64,000 nucleotides of DNA from Buttiauxella noackiae ATCC 51607 (GCF_001654865.1 NZ_LXEO01000007.1:62001-126000); one strand, 5' to 3'. Numbered from the stretch's first letter, positions 9,503 through 18,631 are shown. The notes: generated by a model from the letters alone, not told the origin. Numbers and translations: made by a program.

Positions 9503-9579
9503 TGGTGGCTACTACGGGAATCGAACCTGTGACCCCATCATTATGAGTGATGTGCTCTAACCAGCTGAGCTAAGTAGCC
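9503..9579 (-). tRNA. tRNA-Met (elongator, CAT)
   Basis: 77-nt elongator methionine tRNA with encoded CCA. The minus strand starts GGCTACTTAGCTCAG; the anticodon CAT lies in CACTCATAATG. It is identical to the copy at 9929-10005 and corresponds to metU in the E. coli cluster. Confidence 0.97.
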
Positions 9580-9603
9580 TAATTTTAAAACTATTTCTTC
9601 GAC

Positions 9604-9678
9604 TGGCTGGGGTACCTGGATTCGAACCAGGGAATGCCGGTATCAAAAACCGGTGCCTTACCGCTTGGCGATACCCCA
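9604..9678 (-). tRNA. tRNA-Gln (TTG anticodon), copy 1
   Basis: 75-nt tRNA with encoded CCA, anticodon TTG in the loop TTTTTGATA. It is identical base for base to the next copy at 9734-9808 and corresponds to glnW/glnU of E. coli. Confidence 0.97.
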
Positions 9679-9733
9679 ACTTTGGGTGCACAAAACTAAC
9701 GTGCTATGTCGAAAACTGCTATATCAAAAAAAG

Positions 9734-9808
9734 TGGCTGGGGTACCTGGATTCGAACCAGGGAATGCCGGTATCAAAAACCGGTGCCTTACCGCTTGGCG
9801 ATACCCCA
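9734..9808 (-). tRNA. tRNA-Gln (TTG anticodon), copy 2
   Basis: 75-nt tRNA identical to the copy at 9604-9678, separated from it by a 55-base spacer. The duplicated genes are direct repeats, so copy number could change by recombination. Confidence 0.97.
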
Positions 9809-9827
9809 TCCGTGCAACGCTTTAAAA

Positions 9828-9912
9828 TGGTGCGGGAGGCGAGACTTGAACTCGCACACCTTGCGGCGCCAGAACCTAAATCTGGTGCGTCTACCAATTT
9901 CGCCACTCCCGC
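9828..9912 (-). tRNA. leuW: tRNA-Leu (TAG anticodon)
   Basis: 85-nt class II tRNA with encoded CCA; the minus strand starts GCGGGAGTGGCG. The anticodon TAG lies in GATTTAGGTTC and there is a variable arm. It has the same position as leuW in the E. coli metT-leuW-gln operon. Confidence 0.96.
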
Positions 9913-9928
9913 GCTAAAAAAAGAATAA

Positions 9929-10005
9929 TGGTGGCTACTACGGGAATCGAACCTGTGACCCCATCATTATGAGTGATGTGCTCTAACCAGCTGAGCTAAG
10001 TAGCC
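9929..10005 (-). tRNA. metT: tRNA-Met (elongator, CAT), promoter-proximal
   Basis: 77-nt elongator tRNA-Met, identical to the copy at 9503-9579 and first gene of the operon. The start of the tRNA lies 39 bases downstream of the -10 element. Confidence 0.97.
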
Positions 10006-10044
10006 TTCTTTTTTCTGCGTAACCTTATCGGCGTTGCGGGGCGC

Positions 10045-10073
10045 ATTATGCGTAGTTGGCCTTCTAGCGTCAA
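10045..10073 (-). promoter_or_regulatory. Promoter of the tRNA operon
   Basis: The minus strand has TTGACG (-35, plus-strand 10068-10073), a 17-base spacer and CATAAT (-10, 10045-10050), followed by a GC-rich discriminator (GCGCCCCGC), the pattern of stringently controlled stable-RNA promoters. An A/T-rich tract upstream may act as an UP element. Confidence 0.85.
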
Positions 10074-10213
10074 CAAATTTTTTCCCGAAAAGTCGCTGAA
10101 ATTGTCTGTTTGACTAGCTTACGAACAGCTTGGTGCAATATTCGTCAATTATCGGTTATTTCGTGGTTTTATCTGATGAAAAACCACGAATCAGGGGGGG
10201 AGATATTGTAGAA

Positions 10214-10238
10214 ACAAAAACGGGCCCGTAGGCCCGTG
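10214..10238 (-). terminator. Terminator after asnB
   Basis: On the minus strand ACGGGCC-TACG-GGCCCGT is followed by TTTTTG, directly downstream of the asnB stop at 10256. Confidence 0.8.
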
Positions 10239-10255
10239 TGTTTAATTTTGCTCGC

Positions 10256-11920
10256 TTATTTGTAAGCGGACTGGTGAACGCCTACTGCACGGCCTGATGG
10301 ATCATTCATTGTTTTGAATGCTTCATCCCATTCGATGGCCTTAGCTGATGAACAGGCAACAGATGGGCCACCTGGAACGCACTGCGCAGCGCTTGGTAGT
10401 GGGAATAACTCTTCAAAGATTCCACGATACAAATAAGCTTCTTTAGAGCCTGGTGTGTTGTACGGGAAACGATAGCTCGCGGTTTCCAGTTGTTGGTCGG
10501 TTACCTGGCCTGCAGCAACTTCTTTCAACGTGTCAATCCAGCTGTAACCTACACCATCAGAGAATTGCTCTTTCTGGCGCCATGCGACGCTTGCTGGCAG
10601 GTAAGATTCAAAACATTCACGCAGGATATGTTTTTCCATCTTGCCGTTGCCGCACATTTTGTCTTTCGGGTTGATGCGCATAGCCACATCAAGGAATTTC
10701 TTGTCCAGGAACGGTACGCGAGCTTCAACGCCCCAGGCAGACATCGCTTTGTTAGCTCGTGCACAGTCAAACATATGCAGTGCCTGGAGCTTGCGAACAG
10801 TCTCTTCGTGCAGCTCTTTATCGTTTGGCGCTTTATGGAAGTACAGGTAGCCGCCAAACACTTCGTCAGAACCTTCACCAGACAGCACCATTTTGATGCC
10901 CATGGCCTTGATTTTGCGTGACATCAAATACATTGGAGTCGATGCACGAATGGTCGTCACATCGTAAGTTTCAATGTGATAGATAACATCACGAATCGCA
11001 TCCAGGCCTTCTTGCACTGTGAAATGGATTTCGTGGTGAACGGTACCTAAGTGGTTTGCCACTTCTTGTGCAGCTTTCAGGTCAGGGGAACCCACTAAAC
11101 CGACCGCAAAAGAGTGTAACTGCGGCCACCAGGCTTCAGAACGCTCTTCATCTTCTACGCGACGAGCGGCAAATTTCTTAGTAATTGCAGAGATAACGGA
11201 TGAATCCAGACCACCAGACAGCAGCACGCCGTATGGAACGTCAGACATCAGGTGGCTTTTTACGGAATCCTCCAGTGCCTGACGAAGTTCGTTTTTATCA
11301 GTAACGTTATCTTTTACCGCATCGTATTCGAACCAGTCGCGCTGATAATAGCTGCGGATTTCACCATCTTTACTCCACAGGTAGCTGCCAGCCGGGAACT
11401 CTTTAATCGTGCGGCAAACAGGAACCAGCGCTTTCATTTCTGAAGCTACATACATGTTGCCGTGTTCATCATGACCCATATACAAGGGGATGATACCGAT
11501 ATGGTCACGACCAATCAGGTAGGCGTCTTGTTTTTCGTCATAGAGAATGAAGGCAAACATACCTTGCAGATCGTCGAGGAATTCTGGGCCTTTTTCCTGG
11601 TAAAGCGCGAGGATAACCTCACAATCGGAACCTGTCTGGAATTCGTAACGGTCACCATATTCTGCACGCAGAGCCTGATGGTTGTAGATTTCACCGTTCA
11701 CAGCCAGAGCGTGAGTTTTTTCTTTATTGTACAGCGGCTGTGCACCGGCATTAACGTCAACAATAGAGAGGCGTTCATGGGAAAGAATGGCTTTATCGTT
11801 AGCGTAAACACCAGACCAGTCTGGGCCACGGTGGCGCATCAGGCGAGATAACTCGAGTGCCTTCTTACGCAGTTCGACCGCATCGGTCTTGATATCCAGA
11901 ACACCAAAAATTGAACACAT
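10256..11920 (-). CDS. asnB: Asparagine synthetase B (glutamine-hydrolysing)
   Basis: Class II amidotransferase making asparagine from aspartate, ATP and glutamine (or ammonia). It has 554 residues. Cys2 (MCSIFG) is the glutaminase nucleophile after Met removal; the N-terminal Ntn glutaminase domain spans about 2-200, with RLSIVD and NGEIYN motifs. The synthetase domain contains the pyrophosphate loop SGGLDS at residues 235-240. It is monocistronic between the tRNA operon and nagD, as in E. coli. Confidence 0.98.
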   Translation of the reverse strand: MCSIFGVLDIKTDAVELRKKALELSRLMRHRGPDWSGVYANDKAILSHERLSIVDVNAGAQPLYNKEKTHALAVNGEIYNHQALRAEYGDRYEFQTGSDCEVILALYQEKGPEFLDDLQGMFAFILYDEKQDAYLIGRDHIGIIPLYMGHDEHGNMYVASEMKALVPVCRTIKEFPAGSYLWSKDGEIRSYYQRDWFEYDAVKDNVTDKNELRQALEDSVKSHLMSDVPYGVLLSGGLDSSVISAITKKFAARRVEDEERSEAWWPQLHSFAVGLVGSPDLKAAQEVANHLGTVHHEIHFTVQEGLDAIRDVIYHIETYDVTTIRASTPMYLMSRKIKAMGIKMVLSGEGSDEVFGGYLYFHKAPNDKELHEETVRKLQALHMFDCARANKAMSAWGVEARVPFLDKKFLDVAMRINPKDKMCGNGKMEKHILRECFESYLPASVAWRQKEQFSDGVGYSWIDTLKEVAAGQVTDQQLETASYRFPYNTPGSKEAYLYRGIFEELFPLPSAAQCVPGGPSVACSSAKAIEWDEAFKTMNDPSGRAVGVHQSAYK

Positions 11921-12163
11921 AGAATTCTCTCCGTAATGCTTCTTTGAGCCATTAAATTGTTTTGTTGCATTGCATGACTATGAAAATGCGCAATCATTGA
12001 CGTGAATGCAAGTCCTTTAGTCCTGGAGGGATAAATAGTTCAATGGTGATTGTTGATTACTGAAAAATGATGATGAAATAAGCAGAATAATTAGCGGATC
12101 AGCAATTATTGGTGGAATTGTCAGGCGGGCATTTAGTGAAATAGAAAATGATTGTTGAATCGA

Positions 12164-12190
12164 TAAAACGCCCGGCAATACCGGGCGAAT
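12164..12190 (-). terminator. Terminator after nagD (end of nagBACD)
   Basis: On the minus strand CGCCCGG-TATTG-CCGGGCG is followed by TTTTA just after the nagD stop at 12197. Confidence 0.75.
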
Positions 12191-12196
12191 TATGAA

Positions 12197-12949
12197 TTAG
12201 ATAATGTCTACTTCAGCCACAGAGGGATAAATCCACGAAGGGCGGAATGGCATGGCATCGATATCGTTCAGTGTCGAAACACCTGACAGCACGAGAATTG
12301 TTTCTAAACCTGCCTGGAATCCGGCAAGAATATCGGTACGAAGGTTATCGCCGACAATCACCGTGTGCTCAGAATGTGCCTGCATCTTGTTAAGCGCTGC
12401 GCGAATAATCCATGGACTTGGTTTTCCTACACAGAATGGTTTGCGGCCCGAAATTTTCTCGATACCTGCGCAAAGCGCACCACAGGCTGGATAGTAACCA
12501 CGGCCATGTGTATCAGGGTTAGTCGCAATAAAGCGCGCACCGTTTGCGACGAAGTAGGCGGCCTTGTGCATCATTTCCCAGTTATAAGAGCGGGTTTCAC
12601 CGACGATGACAAAGTCAGGGTTGATATCGGTGATAGTAAAGCCTGCTTTATACAGTTCATGAATCAACGCACCTTCACCGACAACGTACGCTTTTTTCCC
12701 TTCCTGACGGCGCAGGAAATCCGCGGTTGCCATTGCGGAGGTATAAAAGACGCTATCAGGAACATCAATGCCTGCCGAAGCAAAACGGTTTGCCAGATCC
12801 TGGCCGGTTTGAGACGGGTAATTGGTCAACAGGACCAGCGGCATACCCTTTTCCATGATGCGCGCTAAGAATTCATTAGCGCCTGGTACGGCGACGTTGT
12901 CGTGCATCAGCACGCCGTCAATATCACAAATTACATTCTGAATGGTCAT
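12197..12949 (-). CDS. nagD: HAD-family nucleotidase NagD
   Basis: Haloacid dehalogenase subfamily IIA phosphatase; the E. coli enzyme prefers UMP and other nucleoside monophosphates and has no essential role in GlcNAc breakdown. It has 250 residues. Motif I is DIDGVL (Asp9, Asp11), motif II Thr/Ser is in VLLTNYPSQTG, and motif III Lys plus motif IV acidic residues are in GKPSPWI ... VGDNLRTDI. It is the last gene of nagBACD, 65 bases after nagC. Confidence 0.96.
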   Translation of the reverse strand: MTIQNVICDIDGVLMHDNVAVPGANEFLARIMEKGMPLVLLTNYPSQTGQDLANRFASAGIDVPDSVFYTSAMATADFLRRQEGKKAYVVGEGALIHELYKAGFTITDINPDFVIVGETRSYNWEMMHKAAYFVANGARFIATNPDTHGRGYYPACGALCAGIEKISGRKPFCVGKPSPWIIRAALNKMQAHSEHTVIVGDNLRTDILAGFQAGLETILVLSGVSTLNDIDAMPFRPSWIYPSVAEVDII

Positions 12950-13014
12950 CGACTACTCGGGCTCACCTGAAAGGAAGGCGTAACTATAGCGTAAAAAGGC
13001 CAGTGTCTGGGCTA

Positions 13015-14235
13015 CTAACTTTCCAGCAAACGTTGCAGCAGAACGCCATTTAGCATCGAGCGTTTTACCAAAGCAAAGGCACCAATGGCTGAACGGTCAT
13101 CAAGTTTTGAGCGCACAACGGGCAGGTTCTTACGGAATGCTTTCAATACCTGAGTATTGATGCAGGCTTCGATAGCGGGAAGAAGCACTTTTTCAGCTTC
13201 AATGATTTCCCCGGCAATGACCACTTTTTGCGGGTTAAACAGGTTAATTGCGATGGAAATGGCTTTGCCTAAGTGGCGACCTACATGTTCAATCACTTCG
13301 CAGGCCAGCGGATCGCCTTTGTTCGCAGCTTTACAAATCGCGGTAATATCGCAATCTTCAAGTGTCAGGCGGCTGTTATAACCTTGCTCAAGTAAATGGC
13401 GTACGCGGTGTTCAATCGCAGCATTGGCCGCAATAGTTTCCAGGCATCCAAAGTTTCCGCAGTGGCAGCGCTCGCCTAAGGGATCAACCTGAATGTGGCC
13501 AATCTCACCAACGTTGCCGTTGCGACCAATAAAAATACGCCCGTTAGACAAAATACCGGCACCTGTCCCCCGATGCACACGCACCAAAATGGAGTCATCG
13601 CAGTCGTGTGTTGCACCAAAATAGTGCTCTGCAAGCGCCAGGCTACGGATATCGTGGCCAACATAACAGGTCACTTTGAACTGTTTTTCCAGGCTATCGA
13701 CTAACGACCAGTTATTGACCTGGATATGAGGCATGTAACGAATCACACCGCTTTCAGGATCGACCAGACCCGGCAGGATTACTGAAATCGCAATCAACTC
13801 ACGCATTTTACGTGTATTGAGCTCGATAAATTGGGCAATGGCATTTAGCAGGGCATGCTCTAGCGTTTCCTGAGTTCGTTCAGGAAGAGAGTAGTGCTCT
13901 TCGGCGATCGGTTTAGCGCTGAGGTCAAATAACGTGATGGTTGCATCGTGGCGGCCAAGACGCACGCCAATAGCATGGAAATTGCGGGTTTCAGTGATAA
14001 TTGAGATAGCGCGGCGGCCCCCGGTGGAAGCCTGTTGATCAACTTCTTTGATCAGTCCGCGCTCAATTAACTGGCGAGTAATTTTCGTGACGCTGGCAGG
14101 TGCTAGCTGGCTCTGTTCGGCAATTTGAATGCGAGAGATTGGCCCATGTTGGTCAATCAGGCGATATACCGCCGCGCTATTCAGTTGTTTTACCAGATCG
14201 ACATTACCAATTTGAGCCTGTCCGCCAGTCGTCAT
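13015..14235 (-). CDS. nagC: N-acetylglucosamine regulon repressor NagC
   Basis: ROK-family transcription factor that represses nagBACD, nagE and chiPQ and is induced by GlcNAc-6-phosphate. It has 406 residues: an N-terminal winged helix-turn-helix (about 20-80, ISRIQIAEQSQLAPASVTKITRQL), then a ROK sugar-binding domain with the zinc-ligand stretch CHCGNFGCLE. It lies 7 bases after nagA and is expressed with the operon it controls. Putative operators are visible at 16383-16403, 16476-16500, 20570-20584 and 20804-20816. Confidence 0.97.
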   Translation of the reverse strand: MTTGGQAQIGNVDLVKQLNSAAVYRLIDQHGPISRIQIAEQSQLAPASVTKITRQLIERGLIKEVDQQASTGGRRAISIITETRNFHAIGVRLGRHDATITLFDLSAKPIAEEHYSLPERTQETLEHALLNAIAQFIELNTRKMRELIAISVILPGLVDPESGVIRYMPHIQVNNWSLVDSLEKQFKVTCYVGHDIRSLALAEHYFGATHDCDDSILVRVHRGTGAGILSNGRIFIGRNGNVGEIGHIQVDPLGERCHCGNFGCLETIAANAAIEHRVRHLLEQGYNSRLTLEDCDITAICKAANKGDPLACEVIEHVGRHLGKAISIAINLFNPQKVVIAGEIIEAEKVLLPAIEACINTQVLKAFRKNLPVVRSKLDDRSAIGAFALVKRSMLNGVLLQRLLES

Positions 14236-14242
14236 GCCTTAA

Positions 14243-15391
14243 TTACTCAGTTACGACCTCGTTACCATTAACAAAGGTCTTGGTTATTTTAAAATCGCGG
14301 GTAAAGGTCGTCAGGTTGGCGACTTTTCCTGCTTCAATAGTACCTAATTGCTGCTCAACACCCATTGCACGGGCAGGGTAAAGAGTGGCCATACGCAACA
14401 CTTCGTCTAATGCAATGCCAGCATGCTCAACCAGGTTGCACACCCCTTCAATCATCGTCAGGGCTGAGCCGCTCAGCGTACCGTTCTCATCTACGCATAA
14501 ACCGTCACGGTAGTATATTGTTTTTCCTGCGAAAATGAATTCATCGATATTTGCGCCAGCAGGAGCCGTTGCATCAGTCACCAGGCACAGCTTATCGCCT
14601 TTGACCTTTTTCGCAGTACGAATATTGGCATAGTCCACATGCAAACCATCGGCAATGATACCGCAGTAAACATCTGGTTCATCAAAAATTGCCCCAGCAA
14701 GACCCGGCTCGCGACCCGTAATATATGGCATTGCATTGAAAAGGTGGGTTGCGAAGGTGATGCCTGCACGGAAGCCGACTTTGGCTTCTTTTACAGTGGC
14801 ATTGGAGTGCCCGGCTGAAACGATAATGCCGGAAGCAACCAGTTTGCTAATCACTTCTGGTGCGACCATCTCTGGAGCCAAAGTGACTTTAGTGATGACA
14901 TCCGCGTTTTGGCACAGGAAATCAACCAGTTCTGCATCAGGTTTACGCACAAAGCTTGGATTGTGCGTTCCTTTTTTCACCATGTTTAACCATGGGCCTT
15001 CAAGGTGCAGACCGAGTGCCTGGTGCTGATACTTCGCCAGGTATTCGCGCATCACTTTCACGCCTTGCTTCATCAGCTCATCGCTGCTGGTGATAAGCGT
15101 AGGTAAGTAGCTGGTACAGCCAGAACGCTCGTTGGCTTTCTGCATGATTTCCAGAGTTTCAACGGTAACCGCATCTGCGGAATCGTTGAACTGGACGCCG
15201 CCACAACCATTAAGTTGCACATCAATAAAACCGGGGGCGATGATTGCACCACCCACATCGCGAGTCTCAATACCCGCAGGGAGATCTGAGCGCGGGCAAA
15301 CGCGTTCAATCAGGCCGTTCGCGATAACAACCGCGTGATCATCAAGAATTTCATGGCCGGTATAAATCCGACCGTGAGTTAATGCAAACAT
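14243..15391 (-). CDS. nagA: N-acetylglucosamine-6-phosphate deacetylase
   Basis: Amidohydrolase that removes acetate from GlcNAc-6-phosphate to give glucosamine-6-phosphate. It has 382 residues. Metal and catalytic residues are visible as Glu in HLEGPWLN, His in SAGHSNAT, His in THLFNAM and the catalytic Asp in [10 protein letters not shown]. It is the second gene of nagBACD, separated from nagB by 83 bases that contain a 61-bp ERIC-like element, so its translation is probably less tightly linked to nagB than usual. Confidence 0.97.
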   Translation of the reverse strand: MFALTHGRIYTGHEILDDHAVVIANGLIERVCPRSDLPAGIETRDVGGAIIAPGFIDVQLNGCGGVQFNDSADAVTVETLEIMQKANERSGCTSYLPTLITSSDELMKQGVKVMREYLAKYQHQALGLHLEGPWLNMVKKGTHNPSFVRKPDAELVDFLCQNADVITKVTLAPEMVAPEVISKLVASGIIVSAGHSNATVKEAKVGFRAGITFATHLFNAMPYITGREPGLAGAIFDEPDVYCGIIADGLHVDYANIRTAKKVKGDKLCLVTDATAPAGANIDEFIFAGKTIYYRDGLCVDENGTLSGSALTMIEGVCNLVEHAGIALDEVLRMATLYPARAMGVEQQLGTIEAGKVANLTTFTRDFKITKTFVNGNEVVTE

Positions 15392-15404
15392 AGTTACCCC
15401 CGGT

Positions 15405-15465
15405 TATACCCGTCATACTTCAAGCTGCAGCGACGTTGGCTGCAACTCGAATTATTTAAGGTATA
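15405..15465. repeat. Short (61 bp) ERIC-like element between nagB and nagA
   Basis: It begins TATACCCGTCATACTTCAAG and ends AACTCGAATTATTTAAGGTATA, the same termini as the 127-bp ERIC at 57771-57897 but lacking its middle. It is transcribed as part of the nagBACD mRNA and can fold into a hairpin. Confidence 0.8.
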
Positions 15466-15474
15466 AGTAAATAT

Positions 15475-16275
15475 TTAAAGACCTTTGATGTTTTCTGCTT
15501 CGAGCTCATTGAAGTACTTAAGCGTCTTCACTTTGAGTTCCATGGTAGATGGCTCATCACACACAACCACTGCTTTAGGGTGAAGTTGCAGACAGCTAAT
15601 AGTCCACATGTGATTGACGTTGCCTTCGACAGCAGCTTGCAGAGCTTGCGCTTTCAGATGACCAATTACCAAAATCATCACTTCTTCAGCATCAAGCAGA
15701 GTGCCCACGCCCACAGTCAGTGCAAATTTTGGAACCTGAGTCACGTCGCCATCAAAGAAACGAGAGTTTGCAACACGGGTGTCATGAGTCAGCGTTTTGA
15801 TACGAGTACGCGAAGCCAGAGAAGAAGCAGGTTCGTTGAACGCGATGTGACCATCGTTGCCCACGCCACCCATAAACAGGTGAATTTTACCGTATGAACG
15901 AATTTTTTCTTCATAACGACGGCACTCTGCGTCAACATCATCAGCATTGCCATTCAGCAGGTTGATATTTTCCGCTGGAATATCAACATGATCAAAGAAG
16001 TTGCGGTGCATAAACGTATGATAGCTTTCTGGATGCTCTTTTGGCAGGCCAACGTATTCATCCATATTGAAGGTGACGACGTTTTTAAAGCTAACCTGGC
16101 CCGCTTTATGCATCTCTACCAGCGCTTTGTACGCTTCAAGAGGAGTACCGCCGGTTGGCAGGCCCAGTACGAAAGGACGATCTGCTGTCGGGTTAAACGC
16201 ATTGATACGCTTAACGATATGGCGTGCTGCCCATTTGCCAACTTGCGCTGGAGTAGCCAGGGGAATCAGTCTCAT
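15475..16275 (-). CDS. nagB: Glucosamine-6-phosphate deaminase NagB
   Basis: Allosteric aldose-ketose isomerase/deaminase: glucosamine-6-phosphate to fructose-6-phosphate plus ammonia, activated by GlcNAc-6-phosphate. It has 266 residues as in E. coli. The catalytic region [10 protein letters not shown] and the family signature [19 protein letters not shown] are intact. Two adjacent ATGs exist; I chose the second (16275), which gives the canonical MRLIPL start and better spacing to GAGG. First gene of nagBACD, divergent from nagE across a shared control region. Confidence 0.97.
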   Translation of the reverse strand: MRLIPLATPAQVGKWAARHIVKRINAFNPTADRPFVLGLPTGGTPLEAYKALVEMHKAGQVSFKNVVTFNMDEYVGLPKEHPESYHTFMHRNFFDHVDIPAENINLLNGNADDVDAECRRYEEKIRSYGKIHLFMGGVGNDGHIAFNEPASSLASRTRIKTLTHDTRVANSRFFDGDVTQVPKFALTVGVGTLLDAEEVMILVIGHLKAQALQAAVEGNVNHMWTISCLQLHPKAVVVCDEPSTMELKVKTLKYFNELEAENIKGL

Positions 16276-16382
16276 CATTCACCTCATAAGTTAATAGAAA
16301 ATAGCTTTAGCCAGATTGATTGTCCGAACCCTCTAAGGGTAAACCAGTTTCGAACCGGTTATTACGGGATCAATCTGCCTTG

Positions 16383-16403
16383 ATTTTTCGGATGATAAAA
16401 TAA
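16383..16403. promoter_or_regulatory. Probable NagC operator, nagB side
   Basis: ATTTTTCGGATGATAAAATAA is an imperfect palindrome of NagC-box type, centred at 16393. Its centre lies 94 bases from the nagE-side box at 16487, the spacing I recall for the looping pair in E. coli. Confidence 0.65.
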
Positions 16404-16448
16404 GTTTTAGTCGATAGCTAGCCAAAGGGGAGTGGAATAACAATATTT

Positions 16449-16464
16449 GGTGATTTTAATCACA
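16449..16464. promoter_or_regulatory. Probable CRP site between nagB and nagE
   Basis: GGTGA-TTTTAA-TCACA matches the TGTGA-N6-TCACA consensus at nine of ten positions and lies between the two NagC boxes, suited to activating both divergent promoters. Confidence 0.7.
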
Positions 16465-16475
16465 AAAAAAGGGTG

Positions 16476-16500
16476 TTTAATTTGCGATACGAATTAATTT
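16476..16500. promoter_or_regulatory. Probable NagC operator, nagE side
   Basis: The core AATTTGCGATACGAATT (16479-16495) is a near-palindrome centred at 16487, with TTAATT-type arms on both sides. Paired with the box at 16383-16403, it would close a repression loop over the CRP site. Confidence 0.7.
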
Positions 16501-16609
16501 TTCACACACTCTGAAAGTTGGCGAATCTTCGTCATGCTTTCAAGGTTTGTTACACAATAATAAAACTGCTTTGAACGAGCCTTAACGGGGTCTCATAGGG
16601 GGAATTAAC

Positions 16610-18631
16610 GTGAGTATTCTAGGTTATATGCAAAAGGTTGGCCGTGCGCTGATGGTGCCGGTAGCCACGCTACCAGCCGCAGCCATTTTAATGGGTGTTG
16701 GTTACTGGATTGACCCGGTTAGCTGGGGTGGTGATAGCGCATTAGCTGCGTTGTTCATCAAATCTGGTGCTGCAATCATTGACCACATGGGAGTGCTGTT
16801 TGCCATTGGTGTGGCTTACGGTATGTCCAAAGATAAAGATGGTGCTGCTGCACTAACCGGTTTTGTCGGTTTCCTGGTTTTGACGACTCTCTGTTCGCCA
16901 GCCGCTGTTTCCATGATCAAACACATTCCGTTGGATCAGGTTCCATTGGCGTTCACTAAAATTGAAAACCAATTTGTGGGCATCATGGTGGGTATTATCT
17001 CCGCAGAGTTGTACAACCGTTTCAGCAGCGTTGAGTTGCCGAAAGCGTTGTCCTTCTTCAGCGGTCGTCGCCTGGTTCCAATTCTTACCTCCTTTGTGAT
17101 GATTGCAGTTGCCTTCATCATGATGTTCATCTGGCCAATCGTTTTCAGCGGCCTGGTGAACTTTGGTGAGCACATCCAGAAAATGGGTTCAATTGGCGCA
17201 GGTGTGTATGCGTTCTTCAACCGTCTGCTGATTCCAGTTGGTCTGCACCATGCTCTGAACTCCGTGTTCTGGTTTGACGTTGCAGGTATTAACGATATTC
17301 CTAAATTCCTCGGCGGTGCTAAATCTATCGCTGAAGGTACTGGTATCGTTGGTATTACTGGCCGTTATCAAGCTGGCTTCTTCCCAATCATGATGTTTGG
17401 TCTTCCAGGTGCTGCATTGGCAATCTACCACTGCGCGCGTCCTGAAAATAAAGCCAAAGTATTGGGTATCATGATGGCGGGTGCGTTTGCTGCCTTCTTT
17501 ACTGGTATCACCGAACCGTTGGAATTCTCCTTCATGTTCGTGGCTCCAGTTCTGTATCTGATTCACGCAGTGCTGACCGGTATCTCTGTATTTATCGCAG
17601 CAAGCATGCATTGGATTGCTGGTTTCGGCTTCAGTGCGGGTCTGGTGGATATGGTGCTTTCTTCCCGTAACCCACTTGCAACACATTGGTACATGCTGAT
17701 TCCACAGGGCATCGTGTTCTTCGCTATTTACTACGTCGTGTTCCGTTTCACTATCACCAAATTCAATCTGTTGACTCCGGGTCGTGAACTGGCAGTTGCA
17801 GGGGATGAGACTGATGGTCAGGACGTCAATGTTAGCGCTAGCGCTTCTCAAGATGTGTCTGAGCTGGCTCGTCAGTACATCGCAGCGGTAGGTGGTTCTG
17901 CAAACCTGACTGGCATCGATGCATGTATCACTCGTCTGCGTCTGAACGTGAAAGACTCTTCATTGGTTAATGAAGCGTTGGCGAAACGTCTGGGTGCGAC
18001 CGGTGTTATCCGTCTGAACAAAACAAGTGTGCAAATCATTGTCGGCTTTGTCGCTGAGAAAATTGCTAACTCCATGAAAACTGTCGGTGAAGTTGCTGCA
18101 GCTCCTGTGAGTGCGGCGGCTGCGGCACCTGTGGCTGCTGCAAAACCACAAGCAGTTCCAAATGCTGTAACCATTGCAGCTCTGGTTTCACCAGTAACAG
18201 GTGACGTGGTTGCGCTGGATCAGGTTCCTGATGAAGCCTTCGCCAGCAAAGCAGTTGGTGATGGTGTTGCTGTTAAGCCAACTGGAAAAACAGTTGTCGC
18301 GCCAGCTGCCGGTACTATCGTAAAAATCTTTAATACCAACCATGCGTTCTGTCTGGAAACCGAGAAAGGTGCTGAGATCGTTGTCCATATGGGCATTGAT
18401 ACTGTTGCATTGAACGGCCAGGGCTTTACTCGTCTGGTAGAAGAGGGTGCTGAAGTGGTCGCAGGCCAGCCGATTCTGGAAATGGATCTTGATTTCCTGA
18501 ATGCGAACGCCCGCTCCATGATTAGTCCAGTAGTTTGTAGCAACATCGACGACTACAGCGGTCTGGTACTCCAGGCGCAAGGTTCTGTTGTTGCAGGGCA
18601 AACACCTCTGTACGAAATTAAAGGCAAATAA
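16610..18631 (+). CDS. nagE: N-acetylglucosamine-specific PTS permease EIICBA
   Basis: Phosphotransferase permease that imports GlcNAc as GlcNAc-6-phosphate. It has 673 residues with domains in order: EIIC membrane domain (1-385, with LLIPVGLHH at 206-214 and GITEPLEF at 299-306), EIIB (about 415-490, phospho-Cys439 in GIDACITRLRL), an Ala/Pro linker (495-515) and EIIA (520-673, phospho-His593 in VVHMGIDTV). It starts at a GTG preceded by GGGGGAA. The EIIC sequence differs strongly from the E. coli/Klebsiella NagE I remember (MNILGFFQRLG...), resembling the form in Yersinia/Serratia, while the EIIA is nearly the same as E. coli. Divergent from nagB; controlled by NagC and CRP. Confidence 0.95.
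   Translation: MSILGYMQKVGRALMVPVATLPAAAILMGVGYWIDPVSWGGDSALAALFIKSGAAIIDHMGVLFAIGVAYGMSKDKDGAAALTGFVGFLVLTTLCSPAAVSMIKHIPLDQVPLAFTKIENQFVGIMVGIISAELYNRFSSVELPKALSFFSGRRLVPILTSFVMIAVAFIMMFIWPIVFSGLVNFGEHIQKMGSIGAGVYAFFNRLLIPVGLHHALNSVFWFDVAGINDIPKFLGGAKSIAEGTGIVGITGRYQAGFFPIMMFGLPGAALAIYHCARPENKAKVLGIMMAGAFAAFFTGITEPLEFSFMFVAPVLYLIHAVLTGISVFIAASMHWIAGFGFSAGLVDMVLSSRNPLATHWYMLIPQGIVFFAIYYVVFRFTITKFNLLTPGRELAVAGDETDGQDVNVSASASQDVSELARQYIAAVGGSANLTGIDACITRLRLNVKDSSLVNEALAKRLGATGVIRLNKTSVQIIVGFVAEKIANSMKTVGEVAAAPVSAAAAAPVAAAKPQAVPNAVTIAALVSPVTGDVVALDQVPDEAFASKAVGDGVAVKPTGKTVVAPAAGTIVKIFNTNHAFCLETEKGAEIVVHMGIDTVALNGQGFTRLVEEGAEVVAGQPILEMDLDFLNANARSMISPVVCSNIDDYSGLVLQAQGSVVAGQTPLYEIKGK

Noticed and set aside
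9653-9928. 91-residue open frame over the tRNA cluster (and its antisense partner at 9724-9906)
   Set aside because: It reads through tRNA-Gln and tRNA-Leu genes; such frames are commonly misannotated as proteins.
9422-10005. Possible integration hotspot at the tRNA operon
   Set aside because: No integrase, no duplicated tRNA 3' end and no foreign insert flank the cluster; the neighbours match E. coli.
17189-17851. 220-residue open frame antisense to nagE
   Set aside because: Its residue composition is a shadow of the EIIC codons; it has no domain or plausible ribosome binding site.
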